From assembly GCF_008923365.1 (NCBI RefSeq), contig NZ_WBMR01000033.1, forward strand, positions 1 to 63,034: a stretch of 63,034 nt of DNA. Reading direction: 5' to 3'. This document shows positions 42,901 through 50,157 of the stretch, in pieces. Every line of letters begins with the position of its first letter. Position 1 is the first letter of the stretch. The translations under genes were made by a program, and so were the position numbers. The stretch comes from Actinomadura montaniterrae. GTDB lineage: Bacteria; Actinomycetota; Actinomycetes; Streptosporangiales; Streptosporangiaceae. The notes below the pieces were generated by a model that searched no databases, was not told where the DNA came from, and saw only the letters and a list, made by a program, of their open reading frames with translations.

Positions 42901-43903
42901 GGACGTGTTCGGCACGCGGCTGGAGCTGCGCCTGGGCGACTCCTACGAGTCGGAGATCGACCGGCGGCTGGCCGAGAACGTCCCCGAGGGGCGCCCCGGG
43001 CGCGGCCTCACCCGCGACCGCCTGCACTTCCTGGCCGCGCTGCCGCGGCTGGACGGGATCGGCTCCGCGGACGACCTCGGCGACGGCGTGGCGAAGATGG
43101 TGGAGGCCGTCGCGGGAGCGTGGCAGGGGCCCCAGGCGCCGCCCGTGCGGCTGCTGCCGGACCTGCTGCCGTCGTCGGCCCTGCGGGACGCTCTCGGGGA
43201 CGCTGAGACGCCGAAATGGCGGGTCCCCGTCGGGATCGACGAGGACGCCCTGGCGCCGGTCCTGCTGGACTTCGCCGCCGACCCGCATTTCGTCGTCGTG
43301 GGCGACACCGAGTGCGGCAAGTCGAACTTGCTGCGCCTTATCACCGAGGGCATCGTGGCGGGGCACGGCCCGGACGAGGCGAGGCTGGTCTTCATCGACT
43401 ACAGGCGCGCGCTCCTGGACACGGCCGACACCGACCACCGCGTCGGCTATGCCGCATCGGCGTCCGCCGCCACGGAGTTGGTGACGGACCTGGTCGAGGC
43501 GCTCAACGACCGGCTGCCGCCCGCCGACCTCACCCCGGAGCAGCTGCGTAAGAGGTCTTGGTGGAAGGGGTCCGATGTGTTCGTCGTCGTCGACGACTAC
43601 GACCTCGTCGCCACTGCGAGCAATCCACTGCTACCACTGCTGGACCTGCTCCCGCAGGCACGTGACATCGGCCTCCACCTCGTCCTGTCCCGGACCATGG
43701 GCGGTATGGGCCGCGCCTTGTACGACCCTGTCATCCAGCAGTTGAAGGACTTGGCCGCACCGGCGCTCATCATGTCCGGCAGCAAGGAGGAGGGGGCGCT
43801 GTTCGGCGAGGTGCGTCCGACGCCGCTGCCGGTGGGGCGCGGCACCCTCACCGACAGGCGGAACGGCGCACGCCTGGTGCAGACCGCCCTATTGGACGAC
43901 TGA
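39917..43903 (+). CDS. eccC: EccC, type VII secretion FtsK/SpoIIIE-type ATPase
   Basis: 1328-aa single-chain EccC (not split into Ca/Cb). Two N-terminal membrane helices (ANALMYLPMAASGAAMGLMF and PIMWVASGLFVLSMIGMG) precede a stalk and three FtsK-like ATPase domains. P-loops are GATGSGKS near 486, GAPQTGKS near 839 and GDTECGKS near 1129, with Walker B segments FVVLDEF, FLVVDGW and FVVVDDY. The first domain has the full catalytic set; domains 2 and 3 have Asp-Gly/Asp-Asp instead of Asp-Glu. GTG 39917 (MGIVVVRRPERR) has AAGGGA seven bases ahead and fits the family better than ATG 39893. It recognises substrate export signals and drives secretion. Confidence 0.95.
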   Translation: MGIVVVRRPERRPPPRLPEGEIVLEPPPEIPETISQGFANALMYLPMAASGAAMGLMFMGGAGGAGGGNPIMWVASGLFVLSMIGMGFGHMGQGAGERKQRLNGARRDYYRYLDQMRARVRKAATQQREALEWSGPSPRTLWSLAMSHRLWERRPSDEDFGQVRIGRGRQRLALELVTPETKPIEDLEPMCAGALRRFVRAHATVPDLPVAVSLPAFARITVTGDPIAARAMARALVAQLVTFHTPDDVRLTVCASPDRMRQWQWAKWLPHCLHPTEHDAAGPVRLTGHSLADLEALLEDDLKDRPRFSPGVDSQDLPFHVVVVDDGIVPADSQIGADGIKGVCVIDLSGSVAPTSDATMLRLHVTDDGMRMLERDHTGKDVSSPLGKADWFTPVQAEGLALRLAPLRAGAADEPEQNALAGNLTLTSLLGLSGPYAIDLRSTWQPRAQRNRLRVPIGVDSDGRTVELDIKESAQGGMGPHGLLIGATGSGKSELLRTLVLALAVTHSSETLNFVLVDFKGGATFLGLERLQHVSAVITNLEEELPLVDRMYDALQGEMIRRQELLRAAGNYASLRDYERAREQGAQLAPLPTLFVVLDEFSELLAAKPEFAELFVMIGRLGRSLGVHLLLASQRLEEGKLRGLDSHLSYRIGLRTFSAMESRVVLGVPDAYELPSQPGNGYLKVDVSDMVRFKAAYVSGPVEEEERTRTAAAGTATPRQIIPYSTAYVPPQTPHQPALEQPDAGQESGETLFKAVIDQLAGQGPAAHRIWLPPLDVPPTVDQLLPPLTPTREQGLTAAGWEGRGRLAAVVGIVDRPFDQQRVPLWVDLSAAAGHVGIAGAPQTGKSTMLRSLITSLSLLHTPEEVQFYCLDFGGGTLGGLSGLPHVGGVSNRLNADRVRRTVAEVSTLLERRERDFAERGIDTIATYRRLRAAGQIPGDGFGDVFLVVDGWMTLRQEYEHLEEVITDMAARGLGFGVHVVATAGKWSEFRMGIRDVFGTRLELRLGDSYESEIDRRLAENVPEGRPGRGLTRDRLHFLAALPRLDGIGSADDLGDGVAKMVEAVAGAWQGPQAPPVRLLPDLLPSSALRDALGDAETPKWRVPVGIDEDALAPVLLDFAADPHFVVVGDTECGKSNLLRLITEGIVAGHGPDEARLVFIDYRRALLDTADTDHRVGYAASASAATELVTDLVEALNDRLPPADLTPEQLRKRSWWKGSDVFVVVDDYDLVATASNPLLPLLDLLPQARDIGLHLVLSRTMGGMGRALYDPVIQQLKDLAAPALIMSGSKEEGALFGEVRPTPLPVGRGTLTDRRNGARLVQTALLDD

Positions 43904-43909
43904 CAGGGC

Positions 43910-43953
43910 GGCTCGATCGGCGGAGCGGTTCGATCGGCGGGGCGGCTCAATGG
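43910..43953. repeat. 17-bp tandem repeat between convergent eccC and mycP
   Basis: GGCTCGATCGGCGGAGC (43910-43926), GGTTCGATCGGCGGGGC (43927-43943) and a partial third unit GGCTCAATGG (from 43944). The repeat fills the 43-base gap and the third unit contains the stop codon of mycP. Confidence 0.7.
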
Positions 43954-45338
43954 TGGGCGCCGATGGTGCCGCCCTCGGTGCCGGTGACGATCGGCTCCTC
44001 GTCCTCTTCCCGGTCGCCTAGGACGACCCGTCCAGGACGCCACCCGCGACGCTTCCCCATGGGGACGACGATGCCGCACAGCGCCGCCAGTGCCGCCAGC
44101 CCAACGGCACCTGCCGCGACACCTGTGGCAACGTCGGTGGTATGGGCGTCCGGATGCGATGGTGCCGCCAGCTTCGCCGGGTGGAGTGCGGGCTGCGCGG
44201 TCGCCGCGCCAAGGGTGTCCTCCCCGGGCACTATCGCGGTGACGGCCTGCGTCGGGTTCACCATGCCGCGCCCTGTGCCGTCGCCTACATTGCCGTCGGC
44301 CGTCGACAGAACGCGCCTAACGACCTGGTCCTGATGCAGGGCAGGGTGGCTCGCTCGTACCAGCGCTACGACACCCGACACATAGGCGGCTGCGAAACTC
44401 GTCCCTTCCGCCTGAGGGTTGTAGCCGCCACCGGGCCACGGAATGGTGAGGTCCTTGCCGGGCGCGCCGACATCCACCCGGGACTGGAGACCGGACGACT
44501 CGATACGGTGGCCGTCCTCCCCCAGTGACGCGACGGAGATGACGCCCGGATAGCTCGCCGGGTAGGCGGGGCCGTCGTTGCCGTCGTCCTTGGTGGCATT
44601 GCCCGCTGCGGCGACGACGACCGCGTCGTGGTCCTGCGCGTAGCGGACGGCCTGTTCCAGGGCCGCGGACGGGGCGGCCGCGATGGACACGTTGATGACC
44701 TGAGCACCGGCGTCGGTCGCCTTACGGATGGCGCTGGGAAGCCGTTCGCCACCGTTATCGTCGCGGTCGGCGTTCTGCTGCTTGACGATGACGAGCCGGG
44801 CCGCGGGTGCGACGCCGGTGAGCGGGATCCCCTGGGCGGCCAGGTCGCGTCCGGCGATGAGCGCGGCTACGCCGGTGCCATGGCCGGCGCAGTCCTTCCT
44901 GCCCGTTCCGGTGAGGTCGGTGTAGTCGACGACGCGTCCGTCCAGCATCGTGTGGCCGGTGTCCACACCGCTGTCGACGACGGCCACCTTCACTCCCTGT
45001 CCGCGGGTCAGGCCCCACACGCGTTGGAAGGCAAGCCGCTTCTGAGCCCAGGGTTCCTTGATCGCACCGCGGTAGCCGCGCGGCAGGTCGCATGTGACCG
45101 GCGCCTGCGACACCGGTGGCGGCGCGCTAGTGGACGGCGTAGGGGAGGTCTTAGCGGAAGGCTTGGCGGACGGCTTCGACGTGGGTTTCGTCGAGGGCTT
45201 CTTCGTCGGCGAGGACTTCGGGGTGGGTTCCGTCATCGGGCCTGCGGCCGCGGTGGCCGGTACGGCGGCGGACGCCGGTAAGGCCGGGCATGAGGACGCC
45301 AGTAAGACGCCCGCCGCTACGAGTCCGATCGCGCGCAT
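43947..45338 (-). CDS. mycP: MycP, type VII secretion-associated mycosin (subtilisin-like protease)
   Basis: 463-aa S8 protease. Signal peptide (MRAIGLVAAGVLLASSCPALPASA), then a Pro/Ser/Lys/Thr-rich linker (residues 35-80), then the catalytic domain with D122 (VVDSGVD), H153 (AGHGTG), N247 (AAAGNA) and S314 (GTSFAAA), all intact. One C-terminal helix (about 413-438) anchors it outside the cytoplasmic membrane, followed by a basic/acidic tail. ATG 45338 has GGGGGAGAAG eight bases ahead and yields a proper signal peptide; ATG 45359 is less likely. Mycosins are needed for T7SS stability. The linker is longer than the mycobacterial loop. Confidence 0.94.
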   Translation of the reverse strand: MRAIGLVAAGVLLASSCPALPASAAVPATAAAGPMTEPTPKSSPTKKPSTKPTSKPSAKPSAKTSPTPSTSAPPPVSQAPVTCDLPRGYRGAIKEPWAQKRLAFQRVWGLTRGQGVKVAVVDSGVDTGHTMLDGRVVDYTDLTGTGRKDCAGHGTGVAALIAGRDLAAQGIPLTGVAPAARLVIVKQQNADRDDNGGERLPSAIRKATDAGAQVINVSIAAAPSAALEQAVRYAQDHDAVVVAAAGNATKDDGNDGPAYPASYPGVISVASLGEDGHRIESSGLQSRVDVGAPGKDLTIPWPGGGYNPQAEGTSFAAAYVSGVVALVRASHPALHQDQVVRRVLSTADGNVGDGTGRGMVNPTQAVTAIVPGEDTLGAATAQPALHPAKLAAPSHPDAHTTDVATGVAAGAVGLAALAALCGIVVPMGKRRGWRPGRVVLGDREEDEEPIVTGTEGGTIGAHH

Positions 45339-45425
45339 CGCCTTCTCCCCCGGGGGCATGGGTGGCTCGGCGAACGACTGTAGAGGAATCCTTACGCCGT
45401 TGGCATCGCGCGTGTTGGGAAGCTG

Positions 45426-46151
45426 TCAGGAAACGTGGCGGCGGTGCTCCTGCCATAGCCGGACGGTCATCAGGACCGCCGCGATGGCCGCACCAAGGAG
45501 GAAGCCCACAAGGAAGCCGGTGCGCGAGTCCGCCGGTGCGAAGGCGAGCCACCCGGCGCAGGCGACGACGACGAAGGCCGCGTAGCAGGAGGCGAACGTG
45601 TAGAAGCGCCTGCTCCAGAAGAACCGCTTGGCCGGGATCTCGGGCGGTGCCTGCAGTTCGGCGTCCGGCCCTAGGCTCGCGGCCTTGGGGCGCTTGAAGT
45701 ACTCGAACTGCATCCAGTTGCCGCACGGCTCCCAGCCGTCCGGTGCGAGGCGTTGCTCGACGGCCTTGCGCCGGCCGGGCAGGACGGTCTCGCGGCGGTA
45801 CTCCCAGCGCTGCGGGTGCTCGCCGTCGCGGCGGCAGACGAACCGGCCGACCGAGTCGACCCGCTCGACCTCCCAGCCCTCGTCGCCGAACCGGTTCAGC
45901 ATCGCCCTGTCCTGGAAGGCGTCGGCGGTCCAGCGCCACGTCTGCGCGGACGCGTCCGGTTCGGGGCCGTCGTCCTCTGGCGGAGCCAACCGCGCGGCGA
46001 ACTCCTCTACGGGACCGAACTCCTCTTCTGGTTTCGTCCCCGACTCGGCTATGTACGCGGCAAGGTCGTCGACCGTGCCCGACACCTCGTCCGAGGGGAC
46101 ACCGCTGTCGCGCAGACGTTCCGCGAGGTCCTCGAAGTAGGGGGTCGTCAT
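45426..46151 (-). CDS. DUF2812/DUF1700-like membrane protein paired with PadR
   Basis: 241-aa protein. An N-terminal helical region (YFEDLAERLRDSGVPSDEVSGTVDDLAAYIAESG) of the HAAS/DUF1700-type, a DUF2812-like middle with DEGWEVERVDSVGRFVCRRDGEHPQRWEYR, and two C-terminal membrane helices (FYTFASCYAAFVVVACAGWLAFA, FLVGFLLGAAIAAVLMTVRL). Start ATG 46151 has AAGGAGG at six bases and overlaps the padR stop by four bases. Such proteins are habitually encoded with PadR regulators; the joint role is unknown. Confidence 0.82.
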   Translation of the reverse strand: MTTPYFEDLAERLRDSGVPSDEVSGTVDDLAAYIAESGTKPEEEFGPVEEFAARLAPPEDDGPEPDASAQTWRWTADAFQDRAMLNRFGDEGWEVERVDSVGRFVCRRDGEHPQRWEYRRETVLPGRRKAVEQRLAPDGWEPCGNWMQFEYFKRPKAASLGPDAELQAPPEIPAKRFFWSRRFYTFASCYAAFVVVACAGWLAFAPADSRTGFLVGFLLGAAIAAVLMTVRLWQEHRRHVS

Positions 46152-46486
46152 CGGATCCCTCCTTGCGCGAGCACGTCTCGTACTGCCGCATCGAACGTCA
46201 GCCAGAGAGCCCCCTGCTCGGCCAGCGTCGCGCGCCCCTCGTCCGTCAGGTTGTAGTAGCGGCGCCCCGGACCCCGTTCGGCGACCCGGTACTCGGCGGC
46301 GACGAGGCCGGCCTCTTCCAGGCGGTTGAGCACCGGGTAGAGGGTGCCGCCCTTGATCTGCCCCAGGCCCGCTTTGGCGAGCACCTTGGCGATCTCGTAT
46401 CCGTAGCTCTCGCCGTTCGTGAGGCTGGCGAGCACCAGCAGATCGAGGACGCCCTTGAGCCAACTAGCGCGTCGGTCGGCGACCAT
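46148..46486 (-). CDS. PadR-family transcriptional regulator
   Basis: 112-aa (from MVADRRASWLKG) winged-helix protein: DLLVLASLTNGESYGYEIAKVLAKAGLGQIKGGTLYPVLNRLEEAGLV, the classical PadR core, then AERGPGRRYYNLTDEG. ATG 46486 is chosen because GAGGA lies eight bases upstream; GTG 46501 would add five residues. It is the first gene of a pair with the DUF2812-like membrane protein and lies next to the CPBP protease. Confidence 0.9.
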   Translation of the reverse strand: MVADRRASWLKGVLDLLVLASLTNGESYGYEIAKVLAKAGLGQIKGGTLYPVLNRLEEAGLVAAEYRVAERGPGRRYYNLTDEGRATLAEQGALWLTFDAAVRDVLAQGGIR

Positions 46487-46524
46487 GGCGGCCATCCTCA
46501 CAGCCGTAGGGACGGGGGCACAAA

Positions 46525-47271
46525 CTAGCTCCCGGCAGGGACGACATCGGTCTCACGCGCCTTCGCGGTGATCCAGGGGACGACCACCATGCTGAGCACG
46601 TCGATGAAGATGTGCAGGCACACGGGCACGAGAAGGCTGCCGCTCGACAGGTAGAGGTAGGTCAGCGAGCAACCGACCGCGGCGACGAGGACCATGCCGG
46701 CCCATCCCTGGTACACGTGCCCGACGGTGAAGAGGGCCAATGCCACTGCGGCCGCCGTTGTCACGCTCAGGCCGAGGACGTCGACGCCCAAGGCGATGAG
46801 GAAGCCCCGGTACACGAGTTCCTCGGAGACGCCCGCGGTGACGGCCATGGCGAGCGCGTACCAGCGCTCGGTGGACGTCCTAGGGAGCATCTCCTTGATC
46901 TGGCTGTTCTCCGATGGGCTCCTGCCGGCACGCGCGCTCCGGTGGAAGAGCCACGCAAGCAGCGGCATGGCCACGACCATCGCGCCCACGGCACCGATGG
47001 CGAAGGACGGCTCCCGCGGCGCACGGACCCCGATGTCCGACAAGTGGACGCCGGGCGAGACGAGCAGCATCAGCACGGCCAGGGCGGCGGCCCACCACGA
47101 ACCTGAGATCCACTGGCGGAACATGCCGATCAGCGCGTTCGGGTCCTGGTCGCGCCGCCGCCGCATGCGGTCGTAGGACCGCTTGCCCCACACGCCTTCG
47201 GCCAGCACGTAACCGATCAGCGGCACCGCCAGGCCCAGCCCCAGGGGTGAGAAGTCGGGCGAGATCTGCAC
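46525..47271 (-). CDS. CPBP-family intramembrane metalloprotease
   Basis: 248-aa membrane protein of the CAAX/Rce1-type (CPBP) family. Motifs: EELVYRG (EExxxR), FTVGHVYQG and LHIFID provide the Glu, His and Asn/Asp-type active site across several helices. GTG 47271 with AAGGTGG just upstream is preferred to ATG 47319. Possible roles: processing of peptides or self-immunity. It starts upstream of padR on the same strand; a striking inverted repeat surrounds its -35 region. Confidence 0.88.
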   Translation of the reverse strand: MQISPDFSPLGLGLAVPLIGYVLAEGVWGKRSYDRMRRRRDQDPNALIGMFRQWISGSWWAAALAVLMLLVSPGVHLSDIGVRAPREPSFAIGAVGAMVVAMPLLAWLFHRSARAGRSPSENSQIKEMLPRTSTERWYALAMAVTAGVSEELVYRGFLIALGVDVLGLSVTTAAAVALALFTVGHVYQGWAGMVLVAAVGCSLTYLYLSSGSLLVPVCLHIFIDVLSMVVVPWITAKARETDVVPAGS

Positions 47272-47307
47272 CTGACCACCTTCTTCTCGTCCATCGTGAC
47301 GACCTAG

Positions 47308-47336
47308 ACGGTAGAGCAAGCTAGCTAGGCATACAA
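47308..47336 (-). promoter_or_regulatory. promoter of the CPBP protease gene
   Basis: On the minus strand, TTGTAT (-35, 47336-47331), 17-base spacer, TACCGT (-10, 47313-47308). The start of transcription would be near 47301, 30 bases before the GTG. Confidence 0.55.
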
Positions 47337-47346
47337 CCTAGATAGC
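47320..47346. promoter_or_regulatory. inverted repeat enclosing the -35 hexamer
   Basis: GCTAGCTAGG and CCTAGATAGC pair in 9 of 10 positions around a 7-base spacer that contains ATACAA, the -35 on the minus strand. Likely operator; PadR next door is a candidate ligand. Confidence 0.6.
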
Positions 47347-47495
47347 TTCGGGCAGCCCAAGCCGGAACATTCGCCGCTAAACGGAACGATCACTCGGAAT
47401 AGCCGGATGGATCTTGCGGTTGCAACTAACGTGCGAACCCCGGCCGACGGGGTAGCACGCACGTCACGTCCACGACGACCCCCTGGAGGCGAGCC

Positions 47496-47681
47496 ATGCC
47501 CAGCAGCATCCTTCGGCCCCGCATCGACCACGGCCGCAAACACGTGAAGTCCACCTCGCTGCGCGCCCTCGCGGTCGCCGCACGCCTGGAACGACACCAC
47601 GCCCCGGAGGGCCCACCGGGCCGCTCCTCCGGCCGGGACGAGCAGCCGCAGCCCGAGCGGCGGGCGCCGGACCCGGCCTGA
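47496..47681 (+). CDS. small basic hypothetical protein
   Basis: 61-aa protein, strongly basic (RPRIDHGRKHVKSTSLRALAVAARLERHH) and ending Pro-rich. GGAGG six bases before the ATG and a strong downstream hairpin argue for expression. No family recognised. It may be a leader or a nucleic-acid-binding small protein. Confidence 0.55.
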   Translation: MPSSILRPRIDHGRKHVKSTSLRALAVAARLERHHAPEGPPGRSSGRDEQPQPERRAPDPA

Positions 47682-47715
47682 CCCCAGCGCGCGCGGCCAC
47701 ATCCGGCCGCCGTAC

Positions 47716-47749
47716 CCGAAGCCCTCGCGCATCCGCGCGAGGGCTTCGG
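47716..47749 (+). terminator. strong hairpin terminator
   Basis: A perfect 15-bp stem (CCGAAGCCCTCGCGC / GCGCGAGGGCTTCGG) with an ATCC loop. It follows the small ORF by 34 bases and precedes the kinase gene. No U-run follows. Confidence 0.75.
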
Positions 47750-47849
47750 CATGCCGGGAGGAGGTGCTAGATCAACCGTTTCCCGAAGCGCATACCATCG
47801 TTGGCCATAGTCTTGCGGGACGAATCGGAAGCAACGGGGAGCGAGTGGT

Positions 47850-49670
47850 GTGACGGACAGGACGATGCCGGACGCCCATCCGCTGCGGTCGGGCGACCCG
47901 ACCGAGCTGGGCGGATACGAGATCCTGGGCCGCCTGGGCGAGGGCGGGCAGGGCGCGGTCTTCCTGGGCCGGCCGGCCGGCGCGGACGCGGCGGTCCGCT
48001 CCTCCGACCACGTCGCGATCAAGCTTCTGCACGGCGGGCTCGCCGGGGACGAGGCCGCACGAGCACGGTTCGTGCGGGAGCTGGAGGTCGCCAAGCGCGT
48101 GGCCCGGTTCTGCACCGCGCAGGTCCTCGACGCCGACCTCGCGGGTGACCAGCCGTACATCGTCAGCGAGTACGTCCCCGGACTGTCCCTGCACCGCGTT
48201 GTGCGCGAGGAGGGTCCCCGTACCGGCGGCGCGCTCGAGCGCCTCGCCATCAGCACGCTGACGGCGCTCACCGCGATCCACCAGGCCGGGATCGTGCATC
48301 GCGACTTCAAGCCCCACAACGTGATGATGGGACCGGACGGCCCCCGCGTCATCGACTTCGGGGTGGCGCGCGCGCTGGGCGCGGCGGGTGAGACCCAGAA
48401 CGTCGGTACACCCGCCTACATGGCGCCCGAGCACTTCACCGGCGGCCAGGTGGGACCGGCCTCGGACATGTTCGCCTGGGGCACCACCATGGTGTTCGCC
48501 GCCACCGGACGGCCCGCGTTCGGCAATGACGAGATGGCGACCGTCATGCACCGGATCATCACCGGCGAACCGGACATCGGCGACCTGTCCGGGCCGATGC
48601 GCGATCTGGTGCTGGCGTGCCTGGCCAAGGAGCCTTCGCAGCGCCCCACCGCCCGGGAGGCGCAGGAACGTCTCGTAGGAGCGGCCAGTGGCACCTCCCA
48701 AGTGGCCGCTGTAGTGCCGCCCTTGCCCGCGTTCCCAGGGCTCCCCGTGGACAACGCGGCGCCGGGCCATCCGGGGTCGACGGACCCGAACGCTCCGCCC
48801 TCGGTGATGGCGGGGGCGTTCCTGCCGCCCGACCATGTCACCGACCCGACCGGACCGCGGAACAGGACGGCGCCGCAGCCGCCCCCGTACGGCGAGATGA
48901 CGCCGCAGCCGGCCGAGGCCCACTACGCGCCCTTGCCGGCTCCCCCGAGCCCCCCAGGGCCGCCCTACGCGCAGCCGGCGGGCGGCGGGAAGCACGGACG
49001 GCGTCTCGTGCCGATCGCGGCAGCGGTCGCGGTGGCCGCGGTCCTCGTGGGCGGCGGCGCGGTATGGGCCGCGACGAAGTCGGGCGGCGGCGGGCATGAC
49101 AACCAGGGCGTGGCGGCCTCCGACCGGAGCCCGGGCGCGGACGACGGCTCGTCCGGCGCGGGCGGTACCGCCGGATCGGCGAACGGCCCGGCCAAGCCGA
49201 AGCAGCCCGGCAAGGGCAAGCAGCAGGGGCAGGGGCAAGGGCAGGACCCGGCCGCCCCCAACAAGAAGCAGGGCGGCAAGCAGCAGCAGCCGGGCGGTTC
49301 GACCCCCACCCAGGGCACCGGTGGCGGTGGCGGCGCGTCCACGCCCGTCCACGAGCCGCCCAACAAGTACACGCCACAGCAGGCGTGCGGCAGCGGCTAC
49401 AACGTGCAGCGTTCCGTGGCCGGCTCTGGGGGCACCGCCTACCTGCTGTACAGCAGCAGCACTCAGAAGAACTGCGCCGTCACGATGAAGACCAAGAACG
49501 TGGGCAAGGCCTCCGCCGTATCGGTGTGGCTACAGGCCCAGGGCGGCAGCCGTATCGGCGACAGCGGCTCGTACGCGTGGTACGCGGGACCGGTGTACGT
49601 GAAGGCGCCCGGCGTGTGCGTCCGCTTCGGCGGCAACGGCGCCACCGCCCCCTACGGCAACTGCGGCTGA
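47850..49670 (+). CDS. transmembrane serine/threonine protein kinase
   Basis: 606-aa Pkn-type kinase. Kinase domain about 22-280: Gly loop GEGGQGAVFLG, K58 (AIKLL), HRD with D152 (HRDFKPHNVMM), DFG at 169-171. A Pro-rich juxtamembrane segment leads to one membrane helix at about 384-408 (LVPIAAAVAVAAVLVGGGAVWAA). An extracellular Gly/Lys/Gln/Ser-rich stretch precedes a C-terminal sensor of about 95 residues with Cys at the start, middle and end (QQACGSGYNVQRS ... NCAVTMKTKNVG ... GVCVRFGG ... NCG). No PASTA repeats. GTG start with GGGAG at eight bases. The ligand is unknown. Confidence 0.93.
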   Translation: MTDRTMPDAHPLRSGDPTELGGYEILGRLGEGGQGAVFLGRPAGADAAVRSSDHVAIKLLHGGLAGDEAARARFVRELEVAKRVARFCTAQVLDADLAGDQPYIVSEYVPGLSLHRVVREEGPRTGGALERLAISTLTALTAIHQAGIVHRDFKPHNVMMGPDGPRVIDFGVARALGAAGETQNVGTPAYMAPEHFTGGQVGPASDMFAWGTTMVFAATGRPAFGNDEMATVMHRIITGEPDIGDLSGPMRDLVLACLAKEPSQRPTAREAQERLVGAASGTSQVAAVVPPLPAFPGLPVDNAAPGHPGSTDPNAPPSVMAGAFLPPDHVTDPTGPRNRTAPQPPPYGEMTPQPAEAHYAPLPAPPSPPGPPYAQPAGGGKHGRRLVPIAAAVAVAAVLVGGGAVWAATKSGGGGHDNQGVAASDRSPGADDGSSGAGGTAGSANGPAKPKQPGKGKQQGQGQGQDPAAPNKKQGGKQQQPGGSTPTQGTGGGGGASTPVHEPPNKYTPQQACGSGYNVQRSVAGSGGTAYLLYSSSTQKNCAVTMKTKNVGKASAVSVWLQAQGGSRIGDSGSYAWYAGPVYVKAPGVCVRFGGNGATAPYGNCG

Positions 49671-49701
49671 CCCGCCGTCCGCGCACGACGGACAGGGCGG
49701 G
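49671..49701 (+). terminator. stem-loop after the kinase gene
   Basis: CCCGC (49671-49675) and GTCCG (49677-49681) pair with CGGAC (49689-49693) and GCGGG (49697-49701), with a 1- versus 3-base internal loop. It starts right after the stop codon. Confidence 0.45.
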
Positions 49702-49748
49702 CGACGACGGATAGGGCGCGCAGGGCGAGCTCCTAAGGCAGAAGAAAA

Positions 49749-49774
49749 GGCCACCCTCGCGCCTGGGTGGCCTC
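49749..49774 (-). terminator. Rho-independent terminator of the DUF397 operon
   Basis: Stem AGGCCACCC / GGGTGGCCT (9 bp) with an 8-base loop. On the minus strand it is followed by TTTCTTCT, so this is a classical terminator about 130 bases after the DUF397 stop. Confidence 0.75.
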
Positions 49775-49902
49775 TGCCGTGTTCGCTTCTCGCATTGGCG
49801 GACGGGTCGACGTTCGATGCACCGTAGCCGACCCGTCGCGGTTCGACATGCCGCACGGTCCCCTGAGGCCCGGACGGCGTTGTTGGCGGTTTTCCAGGAG
49901 TG

Positions 49903-50157
49903 TCAGTTGCGGGAGGCGATGAGGTGGTCGAAGTCGCCGTCCTTGGCACCGAGGATGAGAGCCTCGATCTCCGGGCGGGTGTAGATGAGGGCCGGGCCCT
50001 CGGGGTGGCGGGAGTTGCGCATCGCGACCTGCCCACCGGGCAGCTCGGCGATCTCTACACAGTTCCCCTGGGAGTTGCTTCGCCGGGACTTCAGCCACCG
50101 CGCTCCGTGGAGCTTGGTCGCGGGCATCCCGTTGTCGTAGTCGGTCTGGAGCATCAT
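49903..50157 (-). CDS. DUF397 protein
   Basis: 84-aa DUF397 protein (ARWLKSRRSNSQGNCVEIAELPGGQVAMRNSRHPEGPALIYTRPEIEALILGAKDGDFDHLI). This family almost always follows an XRE-DUF5753 gene, as here, where it overlaps the stop by four bases (ATGA). It lacks known catalytic features and is thought to be a partner or antagonist of the XRE protein. Its gene is followed by a Rho-independent terminator. Confidence 0.93.
   Translation of the reverse strand: MMLQTDYDNGMPATKLHGARWLKSRRSNSQGNCVEIAELPGGQVAMRNSRHPEGPALIYTRPEIEALILGAKDGDFDHLIASRN

Noticed and set aside
28156..47271. Prophage or integrative element carrying the secretion genes
   Set aside because: No integrase, tRNA attachment site, terminal repeats or transposase seen at either border.
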